Below are positions 1 to 10,468 of a DNA stretch of 64,000 bases, in pieces (position 1 is the first letter of the stretch; each line of letters starts with the position of its first letter). Source of the DNA: Drosophila miranda (lineage: Eukaryota; Arthropoda; Insecta; Diptera; Drosophilidae). Under the pieces are notes generated by a model. The model searched no databases. It was not told the DNA's origin and saw nothing but the letters and a program-made list of their open reading frames with translations. The stretch lies in NCBI RefSeq assembly GCF_003369915.1, contig NC_046674.1, positions 26,539,657-26,603,656 of the forward strand, written 5' to 3'. A program made the position numbers and the translations under genes.

Positions 1-2590
1 ATATGGATAGGTTTCCTGATGCTATAAGGCGTTGTGCTGCCTTTCCCGCAATCAGGCGAGCGTGAATGTCCAGGGGGTCGATTCCGAGTATAGTTTCGAG
101 TGCTTTTGTTGGGGTTGACCTCAGCGCCCCTGTAATACAGAGCAGAGCCTGTCGCTGAGTCTTTTCCATAAGCTTATGGTATGTCTTCTTTTCAATAGCC
201 TGCCACCACACTAAGGCTCCATACAGCAGAGTTGGTCGCACCACCGAGATGTAGATCCAGTGCATTAGAGCAGGTGACAGGCCCCATGTGCTGCTGAGCA
301 TCTTCTTGGATGCATAAAGCGCAATGGTAGCCTTCTTCACCCTTTCCACTACATTGGGCCTCCATGCCAGCTTGCTGTCCAGTACTGTGCCTAGGTATTT
401 CACCTGTGATTTTGGAGTCAGCCTAGTTTGGTCAATTTTCGGGGGGGTCCATATCGGTACCTTGTACCTCTTGGTAAAGAGGATGAGGTCCGTCTTGTCC
501 GCGTTGATACTGAGTCCTACCTCTTCCGCCCACTCACGTATCTCCCTGAGTGTACGTTCCATTATGGAGCTGAGGGTCGATGGACATACACCCGTAATAA
601 GTATGCTTATGTCATCTGCATAGGCTGTTATTTTTGGGGCCTTCCTTTCAAATCTCTTAATGAGGTCATCGACCACCAAACTCCACAGTAGTGGCGATAG
701 GACTCCACCTTGAGGTGTGCCTCTGTGTGCCCCTTTTACCATGGAAGCGGTGCCCCACTCCGATTGCACCCGTCTACAACTTAGGAGGTTTTTGATCCAG
801 ACGTTGATTGCAGGGTGTATGTTATTCGCTTCTAGGCGACTTGTTATTGCGGTTGTTGCCACGTTGTTAAATGCTCCTGAGATGTCCACAAATGCTCCCA
901 AAGCATACTTTTTGTTGTGAAGGGCGCTCTCGATGGTGGCTACTAGCGAGTGTAGTGCCGTCTCCACTGATTTCCCCTTGGTGTAGGCGTGTTGGTTTAT
1001 TGACATCAGTCCCCCTACCTCATTCCTGATGTGTAAATCCAACAGATTTTCTAGTGTTTTTAGTAGAAAGGAGGTAAGGCTTATCGGTCTGTAATCCTTG
1101 GGACTCACGTGGCTGCACTTTCCTGCCTTAGGGAGGAAGACAACCCTCGAGGTTCTCCATTGGATGGGGATATAGCCTGTACTTAGGCATGCTGAGTATA
1201 TTGCGAAGAGCCATGGGGTAATAACCTCTTTGGTCAACTGCATCATGGCTGGGAATATCCCGTCCAGTCCTGGTGCTTTTATGGCCGCGAAGGAGTCTAT
1301 GGCCCAGTGGATTCTCTTAGTGGTTAACAGACCTATTGGGGGGTGCTGTTCCTCAGTTGCTAGGTCCTGATGCTCCTTGGCGTCAGTGACCTCGGTGCAT
1401 CCAGGGAAGTGCGCCTCCATTAGTGCTGTTAGGGCTTCTTTACTGCCCTCTGTCCACTGTTCGTTGTCTAGTTTTAGTTGGCTCTGTACTGTGGGCTGCT
1501 TTGAGAGCAGCTTCCGGAGCCTAGCGGTTTCGGGCACTTTCTCAATGTTGGAGCAGAAGTTTCTCCACGAGTTCCTTTGTGCCTTACGTATTTCCTTCTT
1601 GTAGCTCCTAAGTAGGATTTTATATTCCTCATTGACAATCTCTTCGTTCGCTTGTTTGGCGATCTTGAAGAATTCCTTGAGGTTGTTCCTTTGGAGAGAG
1701 AGATCTCGGTTCCACCAGAGTGGCTTGGACCTCCTCTTCGTTCTCGAGGGTTTGCACGATGCATGGTAGGCGTTCAGTAACTCGTTGGATAGGGTCTTTA
1801 GGGACTTCTCTATATCCTCCGCGGATTTCACTGAGCCCGGATTCGCGAGCTTCGAAGTAACAGTCTTTTTAAACTTTACCCAGTTTGTGTTTCGGGGGTT
1901 TCTATAGACTGTTATCTTCGAAGAGTGTTTGAATTCGCACTTGAACTGAATGTACTTATGATCTGAGAAGGATGGTCTTTCGAGGACTCTCCAGTCAGAT
2001 ACCAAGGTACTCTTTCCCGTGACAAGAGTTAGGTCTAGCACGTTTGACGAGGTGGGACCCACGAAGGTGTGTTCCTCCCCCACGTTTGCTACATCTAAGT
2101 TAGTGGATAAGATAAAGTCTAGGAGTGACTCACCTCTATCGTTGGTGTCAGGGCTTCCCCACACATTGTGATGGGCGTTGGCGTCTGCACCGATGAGGAG
2201 TTGGAGATTTTTGGAGCCGGCTTCTGTCACCAGACTCCTAAGTTCTTCCGGCGGGGCGGGCCTGTCGTGTGCCATGTAGCAGGAAGCTGCCATTAGGCGC
2301 TTTTCCTCGCTCTCCAGCATCACCACCGTCAGGTCATCCGTGCTGTAATGAGACATAAGATGAGCATGGATTCCCTTCCGTACGAGGACGGCGGTTCTGT
2401 TCCTGCTTACCGATGTTGAGTAGAGAAGGCTGTAATTTGAGGACTTTAGTCCGGCCACAGAGTTGCCTGACGCAATCCACGGCTCCTGGACTAAAGCTAT
2501 GTCGGCGGGCCCTTGCTCCATGGCAATGAGGAGCTCCGCCGACGCTACCTTGCTTTTATGGAGATTGAGTTGCAGCACCCTTAGTGTCAT
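1..2590 (-). CDS. LOA ORF2, endonuclease-reverse transcriptase (open to window edge)
   Basis: ORF2 starts at ATG 2588-2590 and stays open to base 1 (about 863 codons), so it is partial only because the window ends. An AP-type endonuclease comes first: QEPW near residue 33, DANAHH near 134 and SDH near 210. The reverse transcriptase follows: PKAGK near 489, a DISGAFN box near 571 carrying the first catalytic Asp, TPQGG near 626, YADD near 658 and a YLG thumb motif near 734. It would nick target DNA and reverse transcribe the element RNA. The start overlaps the ORF1 end by 35 bases, suggesting coupled translation. The RNase H domain present in copy 5 should continue to the left of the window. 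Confidence 0.88.
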   Translation of the reverse strand, partial: MTLRVLQLNLHKSKVASAELLIAMEQGPADIALVQEPWIASGNSVAGLKSSNYSLLYSTSVSRNRTAVLVRKGIHAHLMSHYSTDDLTVVMLESEEKRLMAASCYMAHDRPAPPEELRSLVTEAGSKNLQLLIGADANAHHNVWGSPDTNDRGESLLDFILSTNLDVANVGEEHTFVGPTSSNVLDLTLVTGKSTLVSDWRVLERPSFSDHKYIQFKCEFKHSSKITVYRNPRNTNWVKFKKTVTSKLANPGSVKSAEDIEKSLKTLSNELLNAYHASCKPSRTKRRSKPLWWNRDLSLQRNNLKEFFKIAKQANEEIVNEEYKILLRSYKKEIRKAQRNSWRNFCSNIEKVPETARLRKLLSKQPTVQSQLKLDNEQWTEGSKEALTALMEAHFPGCTEVTDAKEHQDLATEEQHPPIGLLTTKRIHWAIDSFAAIKAPGLDGIFPAMMQLTKEVITPWLFAIYSACLSTGYIPIQWRTSRVVFLPKAGKCSHVSPKDYRPISLTSFLLKTLENLLDLHIRNEVGGLMSINQHAYTKGKSVETALHSLVATIESALHNKKYALGAFVDISGAFNNVATTAITSRLEANNIHPAINVWIKNLLSCRRVQSEWGTASMVKGAHRGTPQGGVLSPLLWSLVVDDLIKRFERKAPKITAYADDISILITGVCPSTLSSIMERTLREIREWAEEVGLSINADKTDLILFTKRYKVPIWTPPKIDQTRLTPKSQVKYLGTVLDSKLAWRPNVVERVKKATIALYASKKMLSSTWGLSPALMHWIYISVVRPTLLYGALVWWQAIEKKTYHKLMEKTQRQALLCITGALRSTPTKALETILGIDPLDIHARLIAGKAAQRLIASGNLSI

Positions 2591-3989
2591 GGGTGGCTAA
2601 CTCAACCTCGCACGACGGGTTGACTATGATTGTCAGGTCACCGTCACCGTCTTCCTCCTCCTCCGAGTCGTCCAGCGCAAGACCCTGGGCGGCCTCCACT
2701 ATGGTCTCCAGACCTAGGTCCTTCTCGACCTCGCCTGCCTGGAGGGTGTGCGCATCTTTATCCTCGGGGTGGCGCTTTTTCAGCCGTAGGTATACGCTAC
2801 CTACGCCCCACGCCATCTTCCCGAACTTGGGATACAGGATGTCCTCCGCCATCTTGCTGATCTGGAGGATCACGTGCTGGCCCGCCTCGTTGGATAGTGG
2901 GCTACCGGCATGCAGAACCTTCCAATCAGCCGTTGGCACGTCCGGATTTTGCCTCTGCAGCAGCTTCAGTGCTCGCTCCCCCTGGACAGCAATGGGGAAG
3001 AGCACCTTCGCCTTTGGTATGGACGGGATCAGCTCCCTGTCTACCACCTCCAGCTTGGCCCCCTCCCACAGAGCTTCCAGTGGGGGCACCTTCTGCACCA
3101 GCCACTGCCGCGTTGGGTCGTCATTGCACTTGAGGATTTTGACCCCGTTCAGCCATCCCGCTCCATCGAACGTGGGCATGGGAGCGCTAGGGTCCTCCTC
3201 CATTCGCGAGAACAGTGCCTCGACGAGCTGCGCGTGGACTAACTTCCACTGCGCCGCCGTCATCTTCCCGTTCTCATCGCTGCGATCGATCAAGGCCACA
3301 ATGAGATGTCTCTTGGACACCTCGCTCATGGCCTTCTGCCTCGGCTTCCTCGTCTTCAGCTGGGGGGTGGCCACCTTGGGCCCGCGTTGCCGCTTGCTCG
3401 CCGTAGTGTCTTTGGCAGCACTCTCGATCGAGCGTTGCCTCTTGGTGGCCAACATCTCCTCCACCTTGTTGGCGAATCTACCGTTTGTTGCCTTCATCTG
3501 CGGCAGCTGCGCGTAGTATTCGCGGCCCTCCTGTACCCGTTGCTCAGCCCAGGCTAGCTTGGACTTCTCCTCTTGGGAGATATCCGCCTTGCCCTGGAGC
3601 CGGCTCAGTAACTTGAGGGCCGCCTTATACTGAGCTTTTGCCTTCATCCCCTCCCTGGAACGCTTCGGCCCTTCCCTACGCAGGGAGCTGGTACCTGGTT
3701 CCGGCGAGCGGAGAAGGCTTTCCTCTTCGGTCTTGCTAAGGTTTAGCACGCTCTCCAGGTCCGAGTCTGCATCGACAACGGCACCCGCGCGGCTCAACCT
3801 GCAACGCGTCGTTTTTGTGGCAGTAGTATTACAACTGACATGACCTGCTCCCGCCATGCCCGAGGTGTGACCGCTGGCGACACGCAGAGAGGATTGCTCC
3901 TCCCCGTGCCCGCCGGTGGTAGCAGTCACGCTTTCCACCGACGTTTGGGTTGACATCCCAACCCGTGTTTGCTCCTTATCTACCTCCAT
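2556..3989 (-). CDS. LOA ORF1, gag-like nucleic-acid-binding protein
   Basis: Intact 477-codon frame with ATG at 3987-3989. Residues 1-220 are charged and low-complexity with several basic KRQR-type stretches. Residues about 228-380 form a conserved domain (IVALIDR near 230, GWLNGVKIL, HVILQI near 375) resembling the DUF4780-type domain of Drosophila LINE gag proteins; that naming is from memory. The C-terminus is acidic. I see no CCHC zinc knuckles. It presumably binds element RNA. Copies 2 and 3 carry deletions in this frame, so this is the only intact ORF1 of the family here. Confidence 0.8.
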   Translation of the reverse strand: MEVDKEQTRVGMSTQTSVESVTATTGGHGEEQSSLRVASGHTSGMAGAGHVSCNTTATKTTRCRLSRAGAVVDADSDLESVLNLSKTEEESLLRSPEPGTSSLRREGPKRSREGMKAKAQYKAALKLLSRLQGKADISQEEKSKLAWAEQRVQEGREYYAQLPQMKATNGRFANKVEEMLATKRQRSIESAAKDTTASKRQRGPKVATPQLKTRKPRQKAMSEVSKRHLIVALIDRSDENGKMTAAQWKLVHAQLVEALFSRMEEDPSAPMPTFDGAGWLNGVKILKCNDDPTRQWLVQKVPPLEALWEGAKLEVVDRELIPSIPKAKVLFPIAVQGERALKLLQRQNPDVPTADWKVLHAGSPLSNEAGQHVILQISKMAEDILYPKFGKMAWGVGSVYLRLKKRHPEDKDAHTLQAGEVEKDLGLETIVEAAQGLALDDSEEEEDGDGDLTIIVNPSCEVELATHDTKGAATQSP

Positions 3990-4260
3990 ATTTGGCCCGA
4001 AGGTCCATACCGGTTAATGTTTTTTTTGGGGGGGACCACCCCCTAGCGTTTTATGCCTGGCCGCCAGGCACCTCTAGCCATGGCCTTGGTTCAGTTCCCC
4101 CGACTTTAGATCGGGAAGACGATGGACCATAGCCTTAGCTAGACACTGCATTACCCCGGGCAAGGCAAGCGACAGTGCATTATCCTCGCCCGGGATAATG
4201 CAGTGTCCATTGCCCAGCCGGCACCCTCGCGGAGGGTTCAGCTAGAGGGTTTTTGCCAGC

Positions 4261-4813
4261 TCCAAAACATATACATATATATACAAAATATATGTACATG
4301 AATACATATATATATGTATACATATATATTTTATATATAACGTTGGACCGTAACGTTGTCTTCCAATCCAATCCAAAACGGATCGCCGAGAGCCGAGAGC
4401 CGAGTAGGTTCTTTAATTTATTATCCTGCTAAATTATGTAGTAGCAACGTTGTGTACATATTGCGATATGAGTTGATATTTTTTGATAAACTTTTATATA
4501 AATTATACATACTTATGATTACGAGACTACGATAATGATAATGATAACGATAACGATAACAGTAACAGTAACAGTAGCGCCAATGCCAATCCACTGGCGA
4601 ACGCTATTAACGATGATATACCTCTTGCAGTCCTCTGCAATGCAACAAAACAAAACAAAAACGAAACGAAACAAAAAGAAAAGAAAAAGACCCAATCACA
4701 ATTCAAACAAAAGACAAAGAAGAACAAAACAGATTTTTGTCAATTGTTCATCACTAGACTATCGATATCGAACGAGCACTACTCGATATTCGACTCGATT
4801 CGATTTGATTCGG
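4261..4813 (+). other. Block H1: Tis11 downstream host DNA with LOA target duplication
   Basis: It begins with the 13-bp LOA target duplication (4261-4273). ATATAC-rich sequence, a GATAAT/GATAAC/AGTAAC run (about 4531-4575) and a purine-rich ACAAAA stretch follow. Near-identical blocks are at 19810-20355 and 27598-28138. In the copies with preserved order it continues Tis11 3' DNA after the LOA insertion, so it is probably Tis11 3' UTR or downstream DNA. No gene seen. Confidence 0.6.
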
Positions 4814-6465
4814 TGGAAAATACAGAAGCTAGTGCTTATTCCCAAGCCAGGCAAGCCGCCGGGTACAGCGTCGTCGTATAGGCCTATCTGCCTGATCGAC
4901 ACCGCGGGTAAACTGCTTGAGAAGGTGGTTTGCGCGCGACTGGAACGCTCCATCGCGGAGGCTGGCGACCTCTCACCGCACCAATACGGCTTTCGCAAGG
5001 CCCGATCCACGATAGACGCCGTTCGTAAGGTGGTGGACATTGCCTCCGGTGCAATTGCTGGCACTCGGTGGAAAGGCGGCGGGAAAGAGTATTGCCTAGT
5101 AGTCACTCTAGGCGCGTTCAACTAGACTCTAATGCGTTCAACACGGCGAGGTGGAGCTGCATCCTAAGGGCGCTGGAGAGTTTCGACACAGCCAGGTACC
5201 TGCAGCGGATGGTACAAAGCTACTTTGAGAGAAGGCTGCTTTTGTACGACACGCAGGCTGGCACGGAGGAATACGAGGTATCGGCAGGCGTCCCGCAGGG
5301 TTCAGTGCTTGGCCCCACTCTGTGGAACGCAATGTATGACGGCATCTTGCGACTCAGCCTCCCCCACGGAGTACACATGGTGGGTTTTGCAGACGATGTG
5401 GCTGTCCTAGTGGTGGCAAAAGACCTGTCCGTCGTGGAAACGACCTGCAGCCAAACGATAGCGCGCATTGAACAGTGGCTGGACCTGGTCGGGCTCGAAC
5501 TCGCACCCCACAAAACAGAGGCAGTGCTGGTATCCAGCCGGAAGAAAGTCGAGACGGCCAACATCTCAGTGGCAGGTACTCTGGTTTCGTCTAAGCGCGC
5601 TATCAAATACCTTGGTGTCCTGGTGGACACACGTCTCTGCTTTCGGGAGCACTTGGCCTACATGGGCACGAAGGCGGCGACCACCAACGGTGCGCTTTCG
5701 AGGCTAATGCTAAACACCCGAGGACCAAAGCAATGGCGGCGACAACTGCTAACGAGTGTCACGAGATCGGTGATGCTATATGCGGCGCCAATCTGGGCAA
5801 AGGCCCTTCGAACAGCGAGCTACGCACGGGGTCTGGCAGCCACGCACCGCCTCTCTTCGATTCGGATCACCAGTGCCTTCCGAACGGTCTCGGACGAGGC
5901 AGCACACGTGATCGCGGGCATAGGACCCCTGGAATTCCTGGCGGAGGAACGGTCCACATACTACCAGGAAACACATGGCAGAGGAATGGACGCGGCGGCG
6001 AAAAGGCAGGTACGCATGGCGTGCAAACAGGAGAGTCTCAGAAGGTGGCAACAGCGCTGGGACACGACCACTAAGGGGCGTTGGACCCACCAGCTTATCC
6101 CGTCCATCGACGCGTGGGTAAGCAGGAAGCACGGGCAGGTCAACTTTTACCTGACTCAGCTCCTCAGTGGTCACGGCTGCTTCCGAAGCTACCTTCATCG
6201 CTTCGGGCACGCGGACTCCGCAGAATGCTCTTGGTGCGGGCACTACGTGGAGGAGGATGCCGAGCATGCGATATTTTCGTGTGGCAGGTTCGCAGCGCTG
6301 CGCCAGCGGCTAGAAGAAGCGCTGGGTGGAGCCGTAGTCAAGCAGAGCTTGGTGCCGTGCATGCTCCTGTTCCCTGAAAACTGGGAAGCGACGAGCTGCT
6401 TCGCGGCGACCATTATGAGGGAACTGCGCGCTGTTGAGCACCAGACAAGAGTCCAGTTAGTCTAA
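4814..6465 (+). pseudogene. R1-A reverse transcriptase, frameshifted copy
   Basis: RT from the WKIQKLVLIPKPGK region onward. At about 5110-5133 the expected LDIKNAFN box (catalytic Asp) is replaced by a scrambled segment with a stop and frameshift: GCGTTCAAC occurs twice around TAGACTCTAA. After that the frame is open to 6465, with an internal ATG at 5209. GVPQGS, FADDVAV, YLGVLVD and the terminal CSWC..H..C motif remain. Loss of the first catalytic Asp makes it inactive as a polymerase. Copy 2 has the same lesion; copy 3 (28139) is intact. Confidence 0.85.
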
Positions 6466-6611
6466 ACGAAGCCTGCACATGTGTGAAGCATTGCTTCACG
6501 GCCGTACCACACATGTTGGGCTTGCATAGCCTAGCCTTTAATATAGTTTGCTTTAAGTATAAAATAAGTTGTAAATACGAGCAACTAAATGGAATTAAAA
6601 AAAAAAAAAAA
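4814..6611 (+). mobile_element. R1-clade (Waldo-like) LINE 'R1-A', copy 1, 5'-truncated
   Basis: Plus-strand LINE beginning inside the RT fingers and ending in a poly(A) tract (about 6597-6611). The 3' flank is AC-rich (ACAC/TCAC/CACA mixtures, 6612-6655). It lacks the endonuclease and the start of RT; no target duplication is visible at the 5' side. R1-clade placement rests on the RT motifs, a C-terminal CCHC motif without RNase H, and the AC-rich 3' target, as known for Waldo/Mino elements. Confidence 0.8.
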
Positions 6612-6655
6612 CCACACTGACACTCACACACAATCACACACATACACACACAAAC
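6612..6655 (+). repeat. AC-rich (ACAY-like) LINE target tract
   Basis: Interrupted CACA/CACT/CATA microsatellite directly after the R1-A poly(A). The same tract follows R1-A copy 3 (29926) and the different element R1-B (41412). It is consistent with the (ACAY)n/(AC)n targets known for Waldo/Mino-type R1-clade elements. Confidence 0.7.
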
Positions 6656-6910
6656 GTATATATTTTGACCATTGATAATTTTATGTTTTTTTTATATGGT
6701 ATATTCAGAAAGAATCATTTTGTTTATTATATATTTTTATTTAAATTAATTTATTTTATATATTTTTCTTGATTTCTTATTTTGGGTGCAGTTATATAAT
6801 TATAATTGTTAGTGTTACGCGAGAAGAGAAGAGCAGCCCCTATATTATTTATACGAGACCGCAAGCCCCAGCCAGCCCAAAACCACAAAACCTTACGCTC
6901 CTGCGAAGGA

Positions 6911-6912
<2 letters not shown>

Positions 6913-6942
<30 letters not shown>
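6913..6942 (+). repeat. Poly-C homopolymer (30 bases)
   Basis: Uninterrupted run of 30 C. It is absent from the homologous F3 and F4 blocks, which have small deletions at the same place. Confidence 0.95.
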
Positions 6943-8027
6943 AGAAAACAACAAACTATTCTAAATATACGTATAGTACATATAGGCATGCATTCGGGGG
7001 GATCTTTGGTTGATCTTTGGTGTTTGTGGGAGGCGGTCGATCGGTCGGTCGGTCAACACACAACACACACAAAACTGAGTACAGTGTTAGCGATGTATAA
7101 TTAAGCGAGACGGAGCAACAAATACAAAATAGCGAGCGACAACTTAATGGAAATATTTAAATTATTTATGTACACACAGACACGACACCCTCTACATACA
7201 TTTATGTACATATGTATGTACAATTCCACCTCAATGGATAGATAATTTTGGAATCCTTATTTTTACTTTTTGTCATTGTCCCATTCAAAACCAATCACAA
7301 CAATCCAATATTTAACTATTTATATTAATTCGATTGATTTCACAGTGGCAGTGGTATTATATTTATGTACAATTTGAAACAATAGCAGCGGAATAATTCG
7401 AAAAAAATTCAAAACAGAGAGAGGAATAGAGAGAGATGGAGAGATAGAGAAAGAGAGAGCGCGCTCGTTGATCAATCAAATGTGGGGGGTATATAATTCT
7501 CAAAGTGCCTTATTATTAATATATTATATATGAATATGAAACAAATACAGAAAACACACAAATTATGTATAGTCTTGAGAAAGAGTGAAAAAACAAAACA
7601 ACAAAACAAGGCATTAATTATTTATTTGTATTTAATTACTATCTACCCAATCAATCCCCACTTGTTACGGCAGAGTGCAAAGGTCTACCACATAATGATA
7701 CTATGGAAACAAACCAATATAAATTACTGTTTTTTTTTTTTCTGTATTTATACTTAAACTTAGACGTAACTGAAACCCTCAGCTTTTGGTTATTACTATA
7801 CGATAATTCTTTTTATAAAAACATGCTCTTCCCTTTGTACAACAAACAAGCACAGAAACACAAAACAAAATCGTACGACCGTCAATATGTGGCCTTATCA
7901 AATGGAACCCTTTACTCTACGCCTTACGCCCCACATCGTCTTCCTTTTAAAGTAATAATGAATTCTATGCTAATCGGAAGCGAGAAAGAGAGAGAACTCT
8001 GGAATGAGAGAGAACTCTGGAATGACC

Positions 8028-10468
8028 TGAACTCTGCTGAGTTTATTGAGGCATGTCCTTCTGTCCAAGGCTGGCCACCATACCACCACTCCATAGAGCA
8101 TGATTGGTCGTATGATGGCGGTGTAGAGCCACCGAACTATATAGGGGGTCATTCCCTATTTTGGTCCGATGGCTTTCCTGCAAGTATAGAGGGCCACTGT
8201 GGCCTTCTTTACTCTATCCTCTATGCTCAATTTCCAATCGAGCTTTCTATCGAGGATTAGGCCAAAATACTTGGCGTTGTTGCTGAAGACTAGCGTTTCC
8301 CCACATAGTCTTGGGGGAATCAGTACCGGAACTTTGTACTTCCTAGTGAAAAGCACCAGTTCCGTTTTAGACGGGTTGACGCCTAACCCGCATTTGTCTG
8401 CCCATTTCGACATTTTCGTGAGAGTACTTGTCATGCACTCACACAATGTCTGCGGAAATTTTCCGGAGAATGCTATGGCAACATCGTCCGCGTACGCCAC
8501 CACACGACAGCCACCCCCCTCTATCTCCCGCAGCAGTGTGTTCACTGCCACGTTCCATAGGAGGGGCGAGAGGACTCCGCCCTGCGGTGTGCCTCTGCTG
8601 ACAAATCTGGTACACGTTGACGTCCCCAGTGATGCCTCAACCGTCCTGCATTGTAGCATCTGATCGATCAGGCTCACCGTCCTGGAGTCAACGCCCAGAT
8701 ACGTCAGTGCGCCCGTGATGGCGGTCGGAAGGATGTTGTTAAAGCCGCCTTCTATGTCGAGGAAGGCTACTAGGGTGTACTCCTTAAAATTAAGGGATGC
8801 TTCGATGATCGATGTGATCGAGTGTAGGGCCGTTTCGGTGGATCTTCCCATCCGATAGGCATGCTGGGAGTCTGAGATCAGACTGGACGGAATGCACGCC
8901 GTTAGATGCAGCCCCAGGAGCCGCTCCATCGCCTTTAGAAGAAAAGACGATAGACTTATGGGTCTGAAATCTTTTGGGGCAGTGTGCGAGGGCTTGCCTG
9001 CCTTGGGTATGAATACGACTTTGGTCTGAAGCCAGGTGTCAGGAATGCACCCGTGGGAGAAGATTCCCTCGTAAATTATTTTGAGCCAGTTAATGGCTTT
9101 ATGTCCCGCGTGAATCAGTTGGGCAGGGAAAATGCCGTCTGGCCCCGCGGACTTGTAGGGTTTAAAGCTTCTGATCGCCCAGGAAATGTTCTCCTGGCTT
9201 AGCAGTCCCAAGATGGCATTTGAGGCGACAGAAGGAGGCGCGAGGTAGTTGGGTCTGTTTTCATCGCAGCCAGGGAAGTGGGTATTTAGGAGAAGATTTA
9301 GCGACTCCTCGCTGGACGTAGTTTACGACTGGTCGGTGTTCTTCAAGTAGCCCAGGGTGGGTGTTGTCTTCGAGAGAACTCTGCGCAAGCGTGAGGCTTC
9401 TGAGTTACTCTCGATTTCGCTGCAGAACTTACGCCAGGAGGCGCATTTGGCTTTTCTAAGTTCTTTGTTGTAGGTTGACAGACTGGCCTTGTATTCGGCC
9501 CAGTTTTGCTCAACGTTTTCAGCCTTAGCTTTATTGAAGAGTCTCCGGGAGGCTTTCCGGAGTTCACCCAGTTTCGGATTCCACCATTCAGGTTTCTTCC
9601 GGCCTCTGTTCTTGCCAGAGGGGCATGCTTTGTCGAGCGCCTTATTGCAGGCGTCGGTAAAGATCTTAAGAAGACGAGTCGTGGCCTCCGTGGAGAACTC
9701 CTCCTCAGATGGGGGCTCAGGGAGAACACGACAGAGGTAATCAGAGTACCGAGTCCAGTTTGTCCGCCTGATGTTTCGGAATCGGACTGGCTTCGGTACT
9801 GAGAAGGAGAAGACAGTTTCCACGTGCCTGTGGTCCGAGAAGGAGTGCTCTTCCAGGACCCTCCAGGATACAATGTTACGCTGTATCTCATGAGAGGCAA
9901 GCGTGAGGTCCAGGACCTCCTTGCCGTTTTTAATGATAAAGGTGGGATCACTACCCCGGTTTGGTAAGACCATCTGAGTGGTCAGTAAGTAACTGAAAAG
10001 GTACTCACCCCTTTCGTTTGTGTCAGTGCTTCCCCACTGACAGTGATGTGCATTGGCATCGCACCCCACAATTAGGCCGATGTCCTTGGCCGAGCAGTCT
10101 GCGATTAGAGCCCGGAGAGGCGCGTGTGGAGGGGGGTCTGGTTGTTCATGCCCCATGTATGCGGAGCAGATCCTCAGTGAGCGCTCCTGGCCTTCGAGGC
10201 TCACTGCGGTGTGGTCTTCATTGCTGAAATTTGGGAGCAAAAATAGGTGCAACTCTCTTTTTGCAAGAATGCAGGTACGAATTTTACCTGCGGTTTCAGC
10301 TACATATAGCTTGTAGTCAGAAGTCCTCAGACCGGAGACCCTGTTTCCGAGGATCCAGGGCTCCTGAATGAGGACTATGTCGGCTCCACCCTTGGCCAGG
10401 TGGAGCAGTAGAGCAGCGCATGCTGCCTTACAATGGTGGAGGTTTATCTGCAGGAGCGTCAACGACAT
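8028..10468 (-). pseudogene. LOA-2 ORF2, endonuclease-RT with two in-frame stops
   Basis: ATG at 10466-10468. Endonuclease motifs are visible: QEPW, DANAHH near residue 142, SDH. The RT carries SAGPDGIFP, PKAGKP, FLDIEGGFNN, TPQGGVLSPL and YADDVA. All pieces share one frame, interrupted only by TAA at 9323-9325 (between endonuclease and RT) and TAG at 8156-8158. The frame ends by truncation at about 8028, just after RRTCLNKLSRVQ. It is a recently inactivated copy: two point lesions plus one deletion. Confidence 0.85.

Larger units (their letters stand above)
1..4260 (-). mobile_element. LOA-clade non-LTR retrotransposon, copy 1 (3' end outside window)
   Basis: Minus-strand LINE with overlapping ORF1 (gag-like) and ORF2 (endonuclease-RT). 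The 5' end is at about 4260, next to TCCAAAACATATA (4261-4273), which also flanks copies 2 and 3. The 5' leader (3990-4260) is GC-rich with a strong inverted repeat around 4140-4210 (two arms containing GCATTA and CCCGGG-like sequence). The RNase H region and 3' tail lie beyond base 1. It is the least damaged LOA copy in the window. LOA/Bilbo assignment rests on the ORF overlap, RT motifs and the RNase H domain seen in sister copies. Confidence 0.85.
6612..8027 (+). other. Block F1: AT-rich host DNA, probable Tis11 3' region
   Basis: AT-rich non-coding DNA with several TATTTAT/ATTTA motifs, GAGAGA runs (about 7415-7465) and a 30-C homopolymer. Related blocks are F3 (29926-32174) and F4 (41412-43712). 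It ends abruptly after AATGACC at 8027, where LOA-2 begins. In the ordered units F follows block H, so it may be distal Tis11 3' UTR (AU-rich elements would fit) or intergenic DNA. Short frames are not gene-like. Confidence 0.55.

Noticed and set aside
2584..3516. 310-codon plus-strand frame opposite LOA ORF1
   Set aside because: Antisense shadow of a coding region; it recurs opposite every ORF1 copy and shows no domain.
7530..7757. Short Lys/Tyr-rich frames in block F (also 30522 and 42112)
   Set aside because: AT-rich low-complexity DNA with no motif; conserved only through block duplication.
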